Below are positions 9,504 through 18,102 of a stretch of DNA of 64,000 nt, piece after piece. This stretch comes from Agrococcus terreus (GTDB taxonomy: Bacteria; Actinomycetota; Actinomycetes; Actinomycetales; Microbacteriaceae): positions 1,116,001 to 1,180,000 of the forward strand of contig NZ_BMLM01000001.1 of NCBI RefSeq assembly GCF_014645235.1, in the 5' to 3' direction. Each line of letters starts with the position of its first letter. Within the stretch, counting starts at the first letter, position 1. Both the position numbers and the translations under genes were made by a program. The notes under the pieces were generated by a model. It had not been told where the DNA came from, did not search any database, and worked only from the letters and a program-made list of their open reading frames with translations.

Positions 9504-10210
9504 GCGGTGTTCCTCTCTGGTGCGCGCGCGGTGGCGCGCGCGGGGACTGCGGTCGGTTCGGCGCGGCGGGCCGCGGCGGATTGGAGTGCCTGGAAGACGA
9601 GCTCGACGGCGAGCGAGAGCAGGGCGACGAGCAGGGCGCCCGCGAGCATCACCTCGTAGTCGCCCGCCTTGACGCCCTGGAAGATGGGCCGGCCGAGGCC
9701 GGTGTTCGACACGTAGGCGGCGAGGGTGGCCGTCGAGATCACCTGCAGCGCTGCGGAGCGGACGCCGCCGATGAGGACGGGCGCGGCGAGCGGCAGCTCG
9801 ACCTGCAGCACGATCTGCCGCTCGCTCATGCCGATGGCGCGGGCGCCGCCGACCGTCGCGCGGTCGACCGACTCGACGCCGGCGTAGGCGCCCGCGAGCA
9901 CGGGCGGCAGCGCCAGCACGAGGAGCGCGAGGTAGGGCGCCTCGAGCCCGATGCCGAGCGCGAGGCCGAAGATCGTGAGCAGGCCGAGGGTCGGGATGGC
10001 GCGGGCGCCGCTCGTGAGCGCGACGACGAGGCCGCGGCCGCGGCCCGTGTGGCCGATGAGCACGCCCGCGGGGATGCCGATCGCGGCCGCGAGCGCGAGC
10101 ACGGCGCCCGAGAACGTCAGGTGCTCGAGGATGCGCAGGCCGAGCGAGCTCGGGCCCTGCCAGTTGGCGGGGTCGAGGAGGTAGGCGATCGCCTCGGCGA
10201 AGAGGTTCAT
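9500..10210 (-). CDS. ABC transporter permease (OpuCB/ProW-like), second subunit
   Basis: A 236-residue permease with about six hydrophobic segments. The EAA loop region reads YAGVESVDRATVGGARAIGMSERQIVLQVELPLAAPVLIGGVRSAA, and QVISTATLAAYVSNTGLGRPIFQG is characteristic of glycine-betaine/choline-type importers. The start overlaps the stop of the upstream permease by 4 bases and its own stop overlaps the start of the binding-protein gene, so all subunits are translationally coupled. Confidence 0.88.
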   Translation of the reverse strand: MNLFAEAIAYLLDPANWQGPSSLGLRILEHLTFSGAVLALAAAIGIPAGVLIGHTGRGRGLVVALTSGARAIPTLGLLTIFGLALGIGLEAPYLALLVLALPPVLAGAYAGVESVDRATVGGARAIGMSERQIVLQVELPLAAPVLIGGVRSAALQVISTATLAAYVSNTGLGRPIFQGVKAGDYEVMLAGALLVALLSLAVELVFQALQSAAARRAEPTAVPARATARAPERNTA

Positions 10211-10848
10211 GCGGGCACCGCCTTCCGCCACGGCATGGCGACCCTGCCGACGAGCACGATGACCGCGTCGAGCGCGAACGCGACGACGACCGTGAGCACG
10301 AGGCCGGTGACGATCGAGGCGTCGATGCCGCGCTGGAAGCCGTCGGTGAAGAGCGTGCCGAGGCTCGAGATGCCGATCACGGCGCCGACCGTGACGAGGC
10401 TCACGGTCGACACCGCCATGACGCGCAGCGACGCGAGCATGACGGGCCCGGCGAGCGGCAGCTCCACCCGCCAGAACCGCGCCCACGCGGAGTGGCCGAG
10501 CGCGTCGGCGGCGAGCATGGTGTCGCGCCCCACGGAGCCGAACGCGTCGGCGGCGCCGCGCGCGAGCAGCGCGATGCCGTAGAGCGTCAGGCCGATGATC
10601 GCGACCCAGGGCGAGCGCGCCGCGAGGCCGAAGATCGCGGGGATCATGATGAACAGCGCCAGCGACGGGATCGCGTAGAGCAGGCCCGTCGCCGTCAGCA
10701 GGGGCGTGCGGATGCGCCGGTGCCGCGCCGCGAGCCACCCGAGGGGCACCGAGATGGCGAAGGCGAGCACGATGGGCACCGCCGACAGCCACAGGTGGTC
10801 GAGCAGCAGCCCCCACACGATGTGGAGGTTCTGGCTGAGCCACTGCAC
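10207..10848 (-). CDS. ABC transporter permease (OpuCB/ProW-like), first subunit
   Basis: A 213-residue permease with [17 protein letters not shown] near the second helix and the EAA motif [42 protein letters not shown]. It is paralogous to the following permease, so the transporter pore is a heterodimer. The GTG at 10848 is chosen because GGGAG lies about 6 bases upstream and it begins 10 bases after the ATPase stop. An ATG further in would cut the first helix. Confidence 0.87.
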   Translation of the reverse strand: MQWLSQNLHIVWGLLLDHLWLSAVPIVLAFAISVPLGWLAARHRRIRTPLLTATGLLYAIPSLALFIMIPAIFGLAARSPWVAIIGLTLYGIALLARGAADAFGSVGRDTMLAADALGHSAWARFWRVELPLAGPVMLASLRVMAVSTVSLVTVGAVIGISSLGTLFTDGFQRGIDASIVTGLVLTVVVAFALDAVIVLVGRVAMPWRKAVPA

Positions 10849-10858
10849 GGTCGCTCCC

Positions 10859-11671
10859 TCAGCCGGCCAGGACGCCCGTGGGGCGGTCGTCGCCGTCGAC
10901 GACGATGCGGCGGCCGTCGACCTCCCGCACCGAGAGCGTGCGGCGGGAGGTGCCCGCGCCGACGAACCGCGACACGAACTCGTCGGCGGGGTTCGCGAGG
11001 ATCTCGGCCGGCGTGCCGCGCTGCGCCACCTCGGCGCCCTTGCGCAGCACGAGCACCTCGTCGCCGAGCGCGAACGCCTCGTCGATGTCGTGCGTGACGA
11101 ACAGGATGGTCTTGCCGAGCTCCGACTGCAGCGTGCGCATCTCCTGCTGCAGCTGGTCGCGCACGATCGGGTCGACCGCGCCGAAGGGCTCGTCCATGAG
11201 CAGGATGTTCGGGTCGGCCGCGAGGGCACGGGCGACGCCGACGCGCTGCTGCTGGCCGCCGGAGAGCTGCGCGGGGTAGCGGTCGCCGAGCTTCGGGTCG
11301 AGCCCGACGCGCTCGAGCAGGCCGAGCGCGGCGCTGCGGGCCTCGCGCCGGCTCGTGCCCTGCAGCACCGGCACGGTCGCGACGTTGTCGGCGACGGTGC
11401 GGTGGGGGAGCAGGCCGCCGGCCTGCAGCACGTAGCCGATCGAGCGGCGCAGCTCCACCTTGTCGATGGAGCGCACGTCGACGCCATCGATCGAGACGGT
11501 GCCGCTCGTGGGCTCGACCATGCGGTTCACCATCCGCAGCAGCGTCGTCTTGCCGCAGCCGGAGGATCCGACGAGCACGACGACGCCGTGCGAGGGCACC
11601 TCGAGCGTGACGTCCTCGACCGCGACGGTGCCGTCGGGGTACTCCTTGCGGACGGCGTCGAACCGGATCAT
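10859..11671 (-). CDS. ABC transporter ATP-binding protein (OpuCA/ProV-like)
   Basis: A 270-residue ATPase. Walker A is GSSGCGKTT, the Q-loop lies in [16 protein letters not shown], the signature is [15 protein letters not shown], Walker B is [12 protein letters not shown] and the switch His is in FVTHDIDEA. The FGAVD and HDIDEA forms are typical of osmoprotectant importers. No CBS pair is present at the C-terminus, only a short [14 protein letters not shown] extension, so the CBS-based ionic sensor found in OpuA/OpuC ATPases is missing. This is the first gene of the operon. Confidence 0.9.
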   Translation of the reverse strand: MIRFDAVRKEYPDGTVAVEDVTLEVPSHGVVVLVGSSGCGKTTLLRMVNRMVEPTSGTVSIDGVDVRSIDKVELRRSIGYVLQAGGLLPHRTVADNVATVPVLQGTSRREARSAALGLLERVGLDPKLGDRYPAQLSGGQQQRVGVARALAADPNILLMDEPFGAVDPIVRDQLQQEMRTLQSELGKTILFVTHDIDEAFALGDEVLVLRKGAEVAQRGTPAEILANPADEFVSRFVGAGTSRRTLSVREVDGRRIVVDGDDRPTGVLAG

Positions 11672-11778
11672 GCCTGGACTCCTCGCCGTCGCGTCGCGAC
11701 CTCGCCGGTGGGAATGCCGAATGTACCGGGCGCCACCCACACTTCCTCTGAACGAGCCGGGAGGAGCCTGCGCGCGGC

Positions 11779-11784
11779 TAGGCT
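11779..11784 (+). promoter_or_regulatory. -10 element TAGGCT of murI (leaderless type)
   Basis: TAGGCT lies 7 bases before the GTG start of murI, placing the expected transcription start at or next to the start codon. No Shine-Dalgarno sequence precedes this GTG. The same hexamer recurs at the same distance before several other starts in the window. Confidence 0.55.
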
Positions 11785-11791
11785 CGAGGAC

Positions 11792-12625
11792 GTGCAGCGC
11801 CCCATCGGAGTCTTCGACAGCGGCGTCGGCGGGCTCACCGTGGCGCGGGCGCTCATCGACCAGCTGCCGAACGAGTCGATCACGTACATCGGCGACACGG
11901 CGAACGGCCCGTACGGCCCGCGCGCGCAGGACGAGGTGCGCGGCCTCGCGCTCGACGTGCTCGACACGCTCGTCGGCCAGGGCGTGAAGATGCTCGTCAT
12001 CGCGTGCAACACAGCATCCGCCGCGACCATCGACGTCGCGCGCGAGCGCTACGAGGCCGGCATGGGCATCCCGGTCGTCGAGGTCATCGATCCCGCCGTC
12101 CGCGCCGCCGTCGCGCAGAGCCGCAGCGGTCGGATCGGCGTCATCGGCACCGCCGGCACGATCGGCTCCGGCGCGTACCAGCGGGCGTTCGCCGCGGCGG
12201 GCGTGCCGCACGTGACCGCCGCGGCCTGCCCGCGCTTCGTCGAGTTCGTCGAGGCGGGCGTCACGACGGGCGACGACGTGCTCGGCGCCGCGCGCGAGTA
12301 CCTCGCGCCCGTGCTCGCCGAGCGGCCCGACACCATCGTGCTGGGCTGCACCCACTACCCGCTGCTCGCGGGCGCGATCGGCTACGTCGCCGGCCCCGAC
12401 GTGCGGCTCGTCTCGAGCGCCGAGGAGACCGCGGCCGACGTGTACCGCATCCTCTCGGACCGCGGGATGCTCGCGGCCGAGGGCAGCGTGCCGACGTACG
12501 AGTTCGAGGCGACCACCGAGGCGCAGGAGCCGTTCCTGCGGCTCGCGCGGCGGTTCCTCGGGCCCGAGGTCACGCACGTCGAGTTCACGCAGACGGGGGT
12601 CATCGTGCTCCCGGACCGGATCTGA
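11792..12625 (+). CDS. murI: Glutamate racemase
   Basis: A 277-residue cofactor-independent racemase supplying D-glutamate for peptidoglycan. It starts [17 protein letters not shown]; the two catalytic cysteines are in VIACNTASA and LGCTHYPLL, and the conserved [13 protein letters not shown] loop is present. It is followed at 10 bases by rph and then rdgB, a gene order common in actinobacteria. The GTG start gives the normal N-terminus and is preceded by a TAGGCT -10 box rather than an RBS. Confidence 0.95.
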   Translation: MQRPIGVFDSGVGGLTVARALIDQLPNESITYIGDTANGPYGPRAQDEVRGLALDVLDTLVGQGVKMLVIACNTASAATIDVARERYEAGMGIPVVEVIDPAVRAAVAQSRSGRIGVIGTAGTIGSGAYQRAFAAAGVPHVTAAACPRFVEFVEAGVTTGDDVLGAAREYLAPVLAERPDTIVLGCTHYPLLAGAIGYVAGPDVRLVSSAEETAADVYRILSDRGMLAAEGSVPTYEFEATTEAQEPFLRLARRFLGPEVTHVEFTQTGVIVLPDRI

Positions 12626-12635
12626 AGGAGGGCGC

Positions 12636-13370
12636 ATGGCGCGCAAGGACGGCAGGACCCCCGACGAGCTGCGGCAGGTCACGATCGAGCGCGGCTGGAG
12701 CGAGCAGGCCGAGGGCAGCGCCCTCGTCTCGTTCGGTCGCACGAAGGTGCTGTGCACCGCATCCGTGCTGCCCACCGTGCCCCGCTGGATGTCCGGCAAG
12801 GGCAAGGGCTGGGTGACGGCGGAGTACGCGATGCTGCCCCGCTCGACGAACGAGCGCATGGACCGCGAGAGCGTCAAGGGCCGCGTCGGCGGCCGCACGC
12901 ACGAGATCTCGCGCCTCATCGGCCGCAGCCTCCGCGCCGTCGTCGACCTCAGGGCGCTCGGCGAGGTCTCGATCGCGATCGACTGCGACGTGCTCCAGGC
13001 CGACGGCGGCACCCGCACGGCCGCCATCACGGGCGCCTACGTGGCGCTCGCGGAGGCGATCGCCTGGGCGCAGGCCAACGGCCGCATCCCGAAGAGCGCG
13101 ACGCCGCTCATCGACTCGGTCGCCGCCGTCTCGGTCGGCGTCATCGACGGCGAGCCGATGCTCGACCTCGCCTACGTCGAGGACGTGCGCGCCGGCACCG
13201 ACATGAACGTCGTCGCCACCGGTCGCGGCCTGTTCGTCGAGGTGCAGGGCACCGCCGAGGGCGCGCCCTTCGACCGGCGCGAGCTCGACGCGCTGCTCGA
13301 CCTCGCGCTCGCGGGCACGGAGCGCCTCACGGCGATCCAGCGCGACGCGCTCGAGGGGGCCGGCGCATGA
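12636..13370 (+). CDS. rph: Ribonuclease PH
   Basis: A 244-residue phosphorolytic 3'-5' exoribonuclease that trims tRNA 3' ends. It has [19 protein letters not shown], the [21 protein letters not shown] phosphate-binding region and the [18 protein letters not shown] core, all intact. It forms a ring hexamer in known homologues. An AAGGAGG-like sequence precedes the ATG at short distance. The stop overlaps the rdgB start by ATGA. Confidence 0.96.
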   Translation: MARKDGRTPDELRQVTIERGWSEQAEGSALVSFGRTKVLCTASVLPTVPRWMSGKGKGWVTAEYAMLPRSTNERMDRESVKGRVGGRTHEISRLIGRSLRAVVDLRALGEVSIAIDCDVLQADGGTRTAAITGAYVALAEAIAWAQANGRIPKSATPLIDSVAAVSVGVIDGEPMLDLAYVEDVRAGTDMNVVATGRGLFVEVQGTAEGAPFDRRELDALLDLALAGTERLTAIQRDALEGAGA

Positions 13371-13984
13371 CGAACGTGGGCGCGACCGGGATCGACGCGC
13401 GCGGCGGCGGCCTGCAGGTCGTGGTCGCCACGCACAACCCGCACAAGGTCGAGGAGCTCCAGCGCATCCTCGCGCCGCTGCTGCCCGGCGTCGAGCTGCT
13501 CGCGGACGACGGCCCCGAGGCGGTCGAGGACGGCGACACGTTCGAGGCGAACGCGCTCATCAAGGCGCGTGCCGCCCACGAGCGCACGGGCCTGCCGGCG
13601 CTCGCCGACGACTCCGGCATCGCCGTCGCGGCGCTCGGCGGCGAGCCCGGCATCCACTCGGCCCGCTACGCCGGGACGCGCGTCGACGCCGACAACGTCG
13701 CGAAGCTGCTCGCCGAGCTCGAGGGGCGCGACGACCGCGCCGCGAGCTTCGTGTGCGCGGCCGCCTGGGTCGACGCCGACGGCGAGGTCGTCGAGCTGCG
13801 CGAGTGGACGGGCACGGTCGCGGATGCGCCGCGCGGCGAGGGCGGGTTCGGCTACGACCCGGTGTTCCTGCCCGACGACGCCGACGGCCGCGCCGCCGCG
13901 GAGCTCAGCCCCGAGGAGAAGGACGCGCGCAGCCACCGACGGCTCGCCTTCACGGCGCTCGCGGAGCGCGTCGCCGGGCGATGA
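13367..13984 (+). CDS. rdgB: XTP/dITP diphosphatase (RdgB/HAM1)
   Basis: A 205-residue house-cleaning pyrophosphatase removing non-canonical purine triphosphates such as dITP and [17 protein letters not shown] is the N-terminal nucleotide loop; [36 protein letters not shown] (metal-binding Asp pair) and [11 protein letters not shown] are the other family signatures, ending with SHRRLAF. About 15 residues ([12 protein letters not shown]) precede the usual start, so an internal start is possible, but the ATGA overlap with rph favours this one. Confidence 0.95.
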   Translation: MTNVGATGIDARGGGLQVVVATHNPHKVEELQRILAPLLPGVELLADDGPEAVEDGDTFEANALIKARAAHERTGLPALADDSGIAVAALGGEPGIHSARYAGTRVDADNVAKLLAELEGRDDRAASFVCAAAWVDADGEVVELREWTGTVADAPRGEGGFGYDPVFLPDDADGRAAAELSPEEKDARSHRRLAFTALAERVAGR

Positions 13985-14637
13985 TCCCCTCGACCGCCGC
14001 CGAGGACTACGTCAAGGCGATCTACGGCCACACCGAATGGCAGCCCGAGCCCATCTCGCCCTCGCAGCTCGCGGCGGCGCTCGGGCTCGCGAACTCCACG
14101 GTGACCGAGATGGTGAAGAAGCTCGCGGCCGCGGGCCTCGTGCGGCACCGGCCCTACGGCGCGGTCGAGCTCACCGACGAGGGCCTCGCGCTCGCGCTGC
14201 GGCAGGTGCGCCGCCACCGGGTGGTCGAGACGTGGCTCGTCGAGCAGCACGGCTACGACTGGGACGAGGTGCACGACGAGGCCGAGGTGCTCGAGCACGC
14301 CATGAGCGACCGGCTGCTCGACTCGCTCGCGGCCGCGCTCGGCGACCCGGTGCGCGATCCGCACGGCGACCCCATCCCGGCCGCCGACGGCACCGTCGTG
14401 CGGCCCGACGCCGTGCTGCTCGCGGAGGCGGCCGTCGGCCACGTGGGCGCGGTCGTGCGCATCTCGGACGCGGATCCGGCGATGCTGCGCTTCCTCGCCG
14501 ATGCGGGCATCGCGCTCGACGCGGCGGTGGAGGTCGTGGGGCTCAAGCCCTACTCGGGCTCGATCGAGGTGCGGGTGGCGGGCGCCGACGTGGCGCTCGG
14601 CCCGGATGTCGCGCGCGCCGTCTGGCTCGCTTCCTAG
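13981..14637 (+). CDS. DtxR-family metal-dependent regulator, MntR-like
   Basis: A 218-residue metalloregulator: winged HTH (LAAALGLANSTVTEMVKKLAAAGLV), dimerisation/metal domain (VVETWLVEQHGYDWDEVHDEAEVLEHAMS) and a C-terminal SH3-like domain. At the primary metal site, the positions that are Met10 and Cys102 in the iron sensor DtxR are Asp (EDYVKAIY) and Glu (DEAEVLEH) here, as in manganese-sensing MntR, while both flanking His are kept. Mn2+ sensing is therefore inferred. It overlaps the rdgB stop; no Mn transporter is nearby. Confidence 0.87.
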   Translation: MIPSTAAEDYVKAIYGHTEWQPEPISPSQLAAALGLANSTVTEMVKKLAAAGLVRHRPYGAVELTDEGLALALRQVRRHRVVETWLVEQHGYDWDEVHDEAEVLEHAMSDRLLDSLAAALGDPVRDPHGDPIPAADGTVVRPDAVLLAEAAVGHVGAVVRISDADPAMLRFLADAGIALDAAVEVVGLKPYSGSIEVRVAGADVALGPDVARAVWLAS

Positions 14638-14652
14638 GACGCGCCGCGCGCG

Positions 14653-15375
14653 TCAGCGCAGCAGGTCCTGGTCGGTCGTGCCCGACAGGTCGAGCGTCTG
14701 CACCTGGCCCGTCGCCGTGCCGTCGCGCAGCTCCTGCTCGACCTCGCGGCGCGACTGGATCGCGTGCCAGACGATGGCGATGATCGCGATCGCGACGACG
14801 CCGAGCAGCACGAGGTCGATGTACGAGGTGACGAAGTCGGCGACGCCCGGGATGTGCGCCACGCCCCACCCGAGCAGCGGCAGCCCCGCGCCCCAGAGCG
14901 CGCCGCCGATGACGTCGAGCTTGAAGAACGTGCGCCACGGCATCCGGCCGACGCCCGCCGCGACGGGCATGAACGTGCGGACGATGCCGATGAAGCGGGC
15001 GATGATGACGGCCGCGGCGCCGTAGCGCACGAAGAAGCGGTTCGTGCGCTCGATCGTGCGATGCGAGAACAGCCCGTGCGACTTCCGCTGGAAGATCGGC
15101 GGGCCCGCCTTGTGGCCGATGAAGTAGCCGAGCTGGTCGCCCGCGACCGCGCAGAGCCAGATGCACATGCAGACGAGCCAGATGGGCTGGGGGATGACGC
15201 CGGTGTACGAGAGCACGCCCGCGATCACGAGCAGCGTGTCGCCGGGCAGCAGGAAGCCGACGAGCAGGCCCGTCTCGACGAAGACGATGGCGCAGACCAG
15301 GAGCAGGGCGAGCGCGCCGGCGCCGGAGATGAGGCCCTCGATGTCGATGAGGAACTCGGCGGGCAGGGGATGCAC
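14653..15375 (-). CDS. DedA/SNARE-associated family membrane protein
   Basis: A 240-residue integral membrane protein of the DedA superfamily. ETGLLVGFLLPGDTLLVIAGVLSY is the conserved first re-entrant region, DQLGYFIGHKAGPPIF and FFVRYGAAAVIIARFIGIVRTFMPVAAGVGRM are the central motifs with the essential acidic and Arg residues. Members scramble or flip undecaprenyl phosphate or other lipids. The GTG at 15375 is preferred because GGAGC lies 7 bases upstream; an upstream ATG would extend into the tRNA region. Confidence 0.88.
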   Translation of the reverse strand: MHPLPAEFLIDIEGLISGAGALALLLVCAIVFVETGLLVGFLLPGDTLLVIAGVLSYTGVIPQPIWLVCMCIWLCAVAGDQLGYFIGHKAGPPIFQRKSHGLFSHRTIERTNRFFVRYGAAAVIIARFIGIVRTFMPVAAGVGRMPWRTFFKLDVIGGALWGAGLPLLGWGVAHIPGVADFVTSYIDLVLLGVVAIAIIAIVWHAIQSRREVEQELRDGTATGQVQTLDLSGTTDQDLLR

Positions 15376-15420
15376 GGGGCGCGCTCCTTCGCGGACGGGT
15401 CGACGGGTGTCGACCTGCAG

Positions 15421-15503
15421 TGCGGGAGAGGGGACTCGAACCCCCACGCCACGGGGGCACAGGAACCTAAATCCTGCGTGTCTGCCAGTTCCACCACTCC
15501 CGC
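15421..15503 (-). tRNA. tRNA-Leu (anticodon UAG)
   Basis: The reverse strand folds as a class II tRNA. The acceptor stem GCGGGAG pairs with CTCCCGC, followed by discriminator A. The anticodon stem CAGGA/TCCTG holds loop TTTAGGT with anticodon TAG. A variable arm (GTGCCCCCGTGGC) and T-arm GGGGTTCGAGTCCCC follow. CCA is not encoded. It decodes CUA (and probably other CUN) leucine codons. It lies between the divergent DedA and SDR genes. Confidence 0.95.
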
Positions 15504-15515
15504 GCAGGTGTGCTC

Positions 15516-15521
15516 AGCGTA
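15516..15521 (-). promoter_or_regulatory. -10 box TACGCT for tRNA-Leu
   Basis: On the reverse strand TACGCT lies 12 bases before the first tRNA nucleotide, giving a leader of only a few bases. No confident -35 is visible. Confidence 0.45.
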
Positions 15522-15599
15522 GCGCCCCTGGCGCACGACCCGGTGCGCGGCTCAGGGCTTCCGGGGGACGTCCTGAGCCGGGTGTGCGAGGGTGGCCGG

Positions 15600-16466
15600 A
15601 TGGACATGCGCGCCCTCGTCACCGGGGCCTCGGCGGGGCTCGGCGCGGAGCTCGCGCGCCAGCTCGCGGCCGACGGCCTGCAGCTCGTGCTCGTCGCCCG
15701 CGACCGGGCCAGGCTCGAGGCGCTCGCGGCCTCGCTGCCGGTCGACTGCGAGGTGCTCCCGGCCGACCTCACCGACCCCGAGCAGCTCGACCGGGTGGCG
15801 GCGAGGCTCGCCGACCGGGAGCGCCCGATCGACGTGCTCGTCTCGAACGCCGGAGGCGGCATCCTCGCCGAGCTCTCGGAGTCGGAGGCCGCCGACGAGC
15901 GCCGCCTGCTCGACCTCCTCGCGTGGGCGCCGCTGCGGCTCGCGCACGCGGCGCTGCCGGGGATGCTCGAGCGCGGCCGCGGCGGCATCCTCACGGTCGC
16001 GAGCGTCGCGGGCCTGCTGCCGACCGGCACGTACTCGGCGGCGAAGGCGCACGCGATCGCGCTCTCGCGGTCGATCGCCGCCCGCTACCGGCCCGACGGC
16101 ATCCGGGCGACGGCCCTGCTGCCCGGATTCCTCGACACGGAGTTCCACGACCGGCTGGGCATCGACAACGCGTTCGTGCCGGAGATCGCGTTCGCGAGCG
16201 TGGAGACGGTCGCGCGCGAGGGCCTCCGAGGCCTCCGGAAGGGCCGGCCCGTCGTGGTGAGCGACTGGCGGTACCGGCTCGTGCGGCCGATCATCCCGCT
16301 CGTGCCCGACCACCTGCTCGGCGGCTGGAGCATGGCGCGCCTCGATCGGCGCGACGACGACGGGATGCACGTGCCGGGTCGCGCGGCCGGCCGGCACGAC
16401 GACCCGGCTCGGGGCGACGACCGCGGCGACGACGACCGCCCCCGCGACGTCGGACGCCACGCATGA
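15600..16466 (+). CDS. Short-chain dehydrogenase/reductase (SDR)
   Basis: A 288-residue classical SDR. The cofactor loop is TGASAGLGAELARQLAADG, with ARDR after strand 2 suggesting NADP preference. NNAG is replaced by SNAGGG, the catalytic Ser is in TVASVAGLLPTG and the YxxxK motif is YSAAKAHA. The last 40 residues are an unusual hydrophilic Asp/Arg/His-rich tail that is not part of the fold. GAGGGTGG precedes the ATG. The stop overlaps the start of the hydroxyacyl-CoA dehydrogenase, so the two may act in one fatty-acyl or keto-reduction pathway. Confidence 0.85.
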   Translation: MDMRALVTGASAGLGAELARQLAADGLQLVLVARDRARLEALAASLPVDCEVLPADLTDPEQLDRVAARLADRERPIDVLVSNAGGGILAELSESEAADERRLLDLLAWAPLRLAHAALPGMLERGRGGILTVASVAGLLPTGTYSAAKAHAIALSRSIAARYRPDGIRATALLPGFLDTEFHDRLGIDNAFVPEIAFASVETVAREGLRGLRKGRPVVVSDWRYRLVRPIIPLVPDHLLGGWSMARLDRRDDDGMHVPGRAAGRHDDPARGDDRGDDDRPRDVGRHA

Positions 16467-17359
16467 CGGCCGCCGCCCCGCAGCACGAGGTGGTCGCGGT
16501 GCTCGGTGCCGGTGTCATGGGCGCGGGCATCGTGCGCACGTTCACGCGCGGCGGCTGCGCGGTGCGCGTCTACGACCCGCGCGCCGACGTCGCGGCGGCG
16601 GCCGCCGCGAGCGCGGGGGAGCGCGCGAGCGCGCACGGCTCGGTCGCCGAGGCGGTCGAGGGCGCGACGATCGTGCTCGAGGTCGCGCCGGAGCGCCTCG
16701 ACGTCAAGCTCGCGCTGCTCGCCGAGGTCGAGGCCGCGAGCGCCGACGCGCTCATCGCCTCCAACACCTCCTCGATCGCCGCCGACGCGCTCGCGGCAGG
16801 GCTCGCCGATCCGTCGCGGCTCGTGATCGCGCACTTCTTCAACCCGTCCGACACGGTGCCGCTCGTGGAGGTGGTGCCGGGGCCCGCGACGCCGCCCGAG
16901 GCGGTCGAGCGGATGCGGGCGCTGCTCGAGGCGTGCGGCAAGACCGCCGTGCCGCTCGCCGAGCAGGTGGAGGGCTTCATCGCCAACCGGCTGCAGGCGG
17001 CGCTGTACCGCGAGGCGATGCACCTCGTGGCGCACGGCATCGCGACGCCGGAGCAGGTCGACGCGGCCGTCACCGCGGGCCTCGGCCCGCGCTGGGCGCT
17101 CGCTGGGCCGTTCGAGGTGATGGACCTCGGCGGGCTCGACGTGTGGACCTCGGTGGCCGACGGCATCTTCCCGAGCCTCGACGACGCATCCGCCGCCCCG
17201 CCGCTGCTGCGGGAGCGCGCCGAGCGCGGCGACCTCGGGGCGAAGAGCGGCCGCGGCTTCGCCGAGCACGACGCCGATGCGCCCGCCCGGTTCGCGCGCC
17301 GGCTCGCGGCGCTGCTCGCGGCGCGCGAGCGGCTCGACGCCGACGGCGCGGCCGGCTGA
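16463..17359 (+). CDS. 3-hydroxyacyl-CoA dehydrogenase
   Basis: A 298-residue NAD-dependent enzyme. The Rossmann loop is AVLGAGVMGAGIVRTFTRGG, then ASNTSSI, AHFFNPSDTVPLVEVVPG with the catalytic His, and EGFIANRLQAALYREAMHLV containing the conserved Asn and the start of the helical dimerisation domain. It ends with GAKSGRGF, the usual KxGxGF signature. It resembles the 3-hydroxybutyryl-CoA dehydrogenase group and also L-gulonate-type dehydrogenases; the substrate is open. Coupled to the upstream SDR by ATGA. Confidence 0.87.
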   Translation: MTAAAPQHEVVAVLGAGVMGAGIVRTFTRGGCAVRVYDPRADVAAAAAASAGERASAHGSVAEAVEGATIVLEVAPERLDVKLALLAEVEAASADALIASNTSSIAADALAAGLADPSRLVIAHFFNPSDTVPLVEVVPGPATPPEAVERMRALLEACGKTAVPLAEQVEGFIANRLQAALYREAMHLVAHGIATPEQVDAAVTAGLGPRWALAGPFEVMDLGGLDVWTSVADGIFPSLDDASAAPPLLRERAERGDLGAKSGRGFAEHDADAPARFARRLAALLAARERLDADGAAG

Positions 17360-17363
17360 CGGG

Positions 17364-17780
17364 CTAGGCGGCGCCGCGACGCCGCACGAGGCTCCAGGTG
17401 TTGCCGCCCGAGCGCTCGTGCGTGAACTCGTCGAGCGCCGCGACCGCCATCGCGAGCCCGCGGCCGGACTCCTCGAGCGGCGCCGCCATCTCGGCCTCGT
17501 CGAGGTCGACGCTCGCGGGCCTGGCGGTGTCGACGAACGACGCGGCGAGCCGCTCGGGCGCCACCTCGAGCCGCACCCGCACGCGCACGCTGCCGGGCGG
17601 CAGCCCGTGCTCGGCGATGTTCGTCGCGACCTCGCTCACGGCGAGCTGGAACAGCACGCGGTCGTCGGCGGCGACGTCGTCGGCCGCCTCGTAGAGCCGC
17701 TCGAGCGCGTCGAGCACCTGCTCGACGAGGCGCAGGTCGGCCGGACCCTCGAGGGTCGTGGCGTGCGCGTCAGTCGCCAT
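17364..17780 (-). CDS. Anti-sigma/serine-kinase-type ATP-binding protein (RsbW/HATPase_c_2)
   Basis: A 138-residue GHKL-fold protein. The N box is FQLAVSEVATNIAEHG (Glu and Asn for Mg-ATP), the middle has SFVDTARPA, and ESGRGLAMAVAALDEF is the G-box region; GGNTWSLVRR is the usual end. RsbW/SpoIIAB-like proteins phosphorylate a STAS partner on Ser and bind an output protein when the STAS partner is phosphorylated. It overlaps the STAS gene by 11 bases and is the last gene of the operon. No sigma factor gene lies nearby, so its output partner is unknown. Confidence 0.87.
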   Translation of the reverse strand: MATDAHATTLEGPADLRLVEQVLDALERLYEAADDVAADDRVLFQLAVSEVATNIAEHGLPPGSVRVRVRLEVAPERLAASFVDTARPASVDLDEAEMAAPLEESGRGLAMAVAALDEFTHERSGGNTWSLVRRRGAA

Positions 17781-18102
17781 CGAAGGCCGTCGCGGCCGAG
17801 TCGTGCGCGCGGAGCACGCGGTCGAGGTTCGTGAGGCGCAGGACCGTGCGCACGGCCTCCGGCACGGCCGCGATCCGCAGGTCGCCGCCGGCGAGCCGGG
17901 CGGCCTTGAGCGCCCCGATGAGCGCGCCGAGGCCCGAGGAGTCGACGAACTCGGTGCCGGCCATGTCGACGACGATGCGGGCAGTGCCGGCGTCGATCGA
18001 CTGCTGCACCGCCTGCCGCAGCTGCGGCGCGGCGACGGCCGTGAGGCGGCCCTCCGGCGCGATGGTCGCGATGCCGGATGCGGTGGTGACGGCGATGTTC
18101 AT
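17770..18102 (-). CDS. STAS-domain anti-sigma factor antagonist
   Basis: A 110-residue STAS domain of the SpoIIAA/RsbV type. GIATIAPEGRLTAVAAPQLRQAV is the usual N-terminal half and EFVDSSGLGALIGALKAAR contains the DSSGL motif whose serine is the phosphorylation site of the family; AVRTVLRLTNLDRVL closes the fold. It starts within the glycosyltransferase stop codon (ATGA), so synthase and switch protein are made in a coupled way. The phospho-state would be set by the neighbouring kinase and PP2C phosphatase. Confidence 0.92.
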   Translation of the reverse strand: MNIAVTTASGIATIAPEGRLTAVAAPQLRQAVQQSIDAGTARIVVDMAGTEFVDSSGLGALIGALKAARLAGGDLRIAAVPEAVRTVLRLTNLDRVLRAHDSAATAFDGD

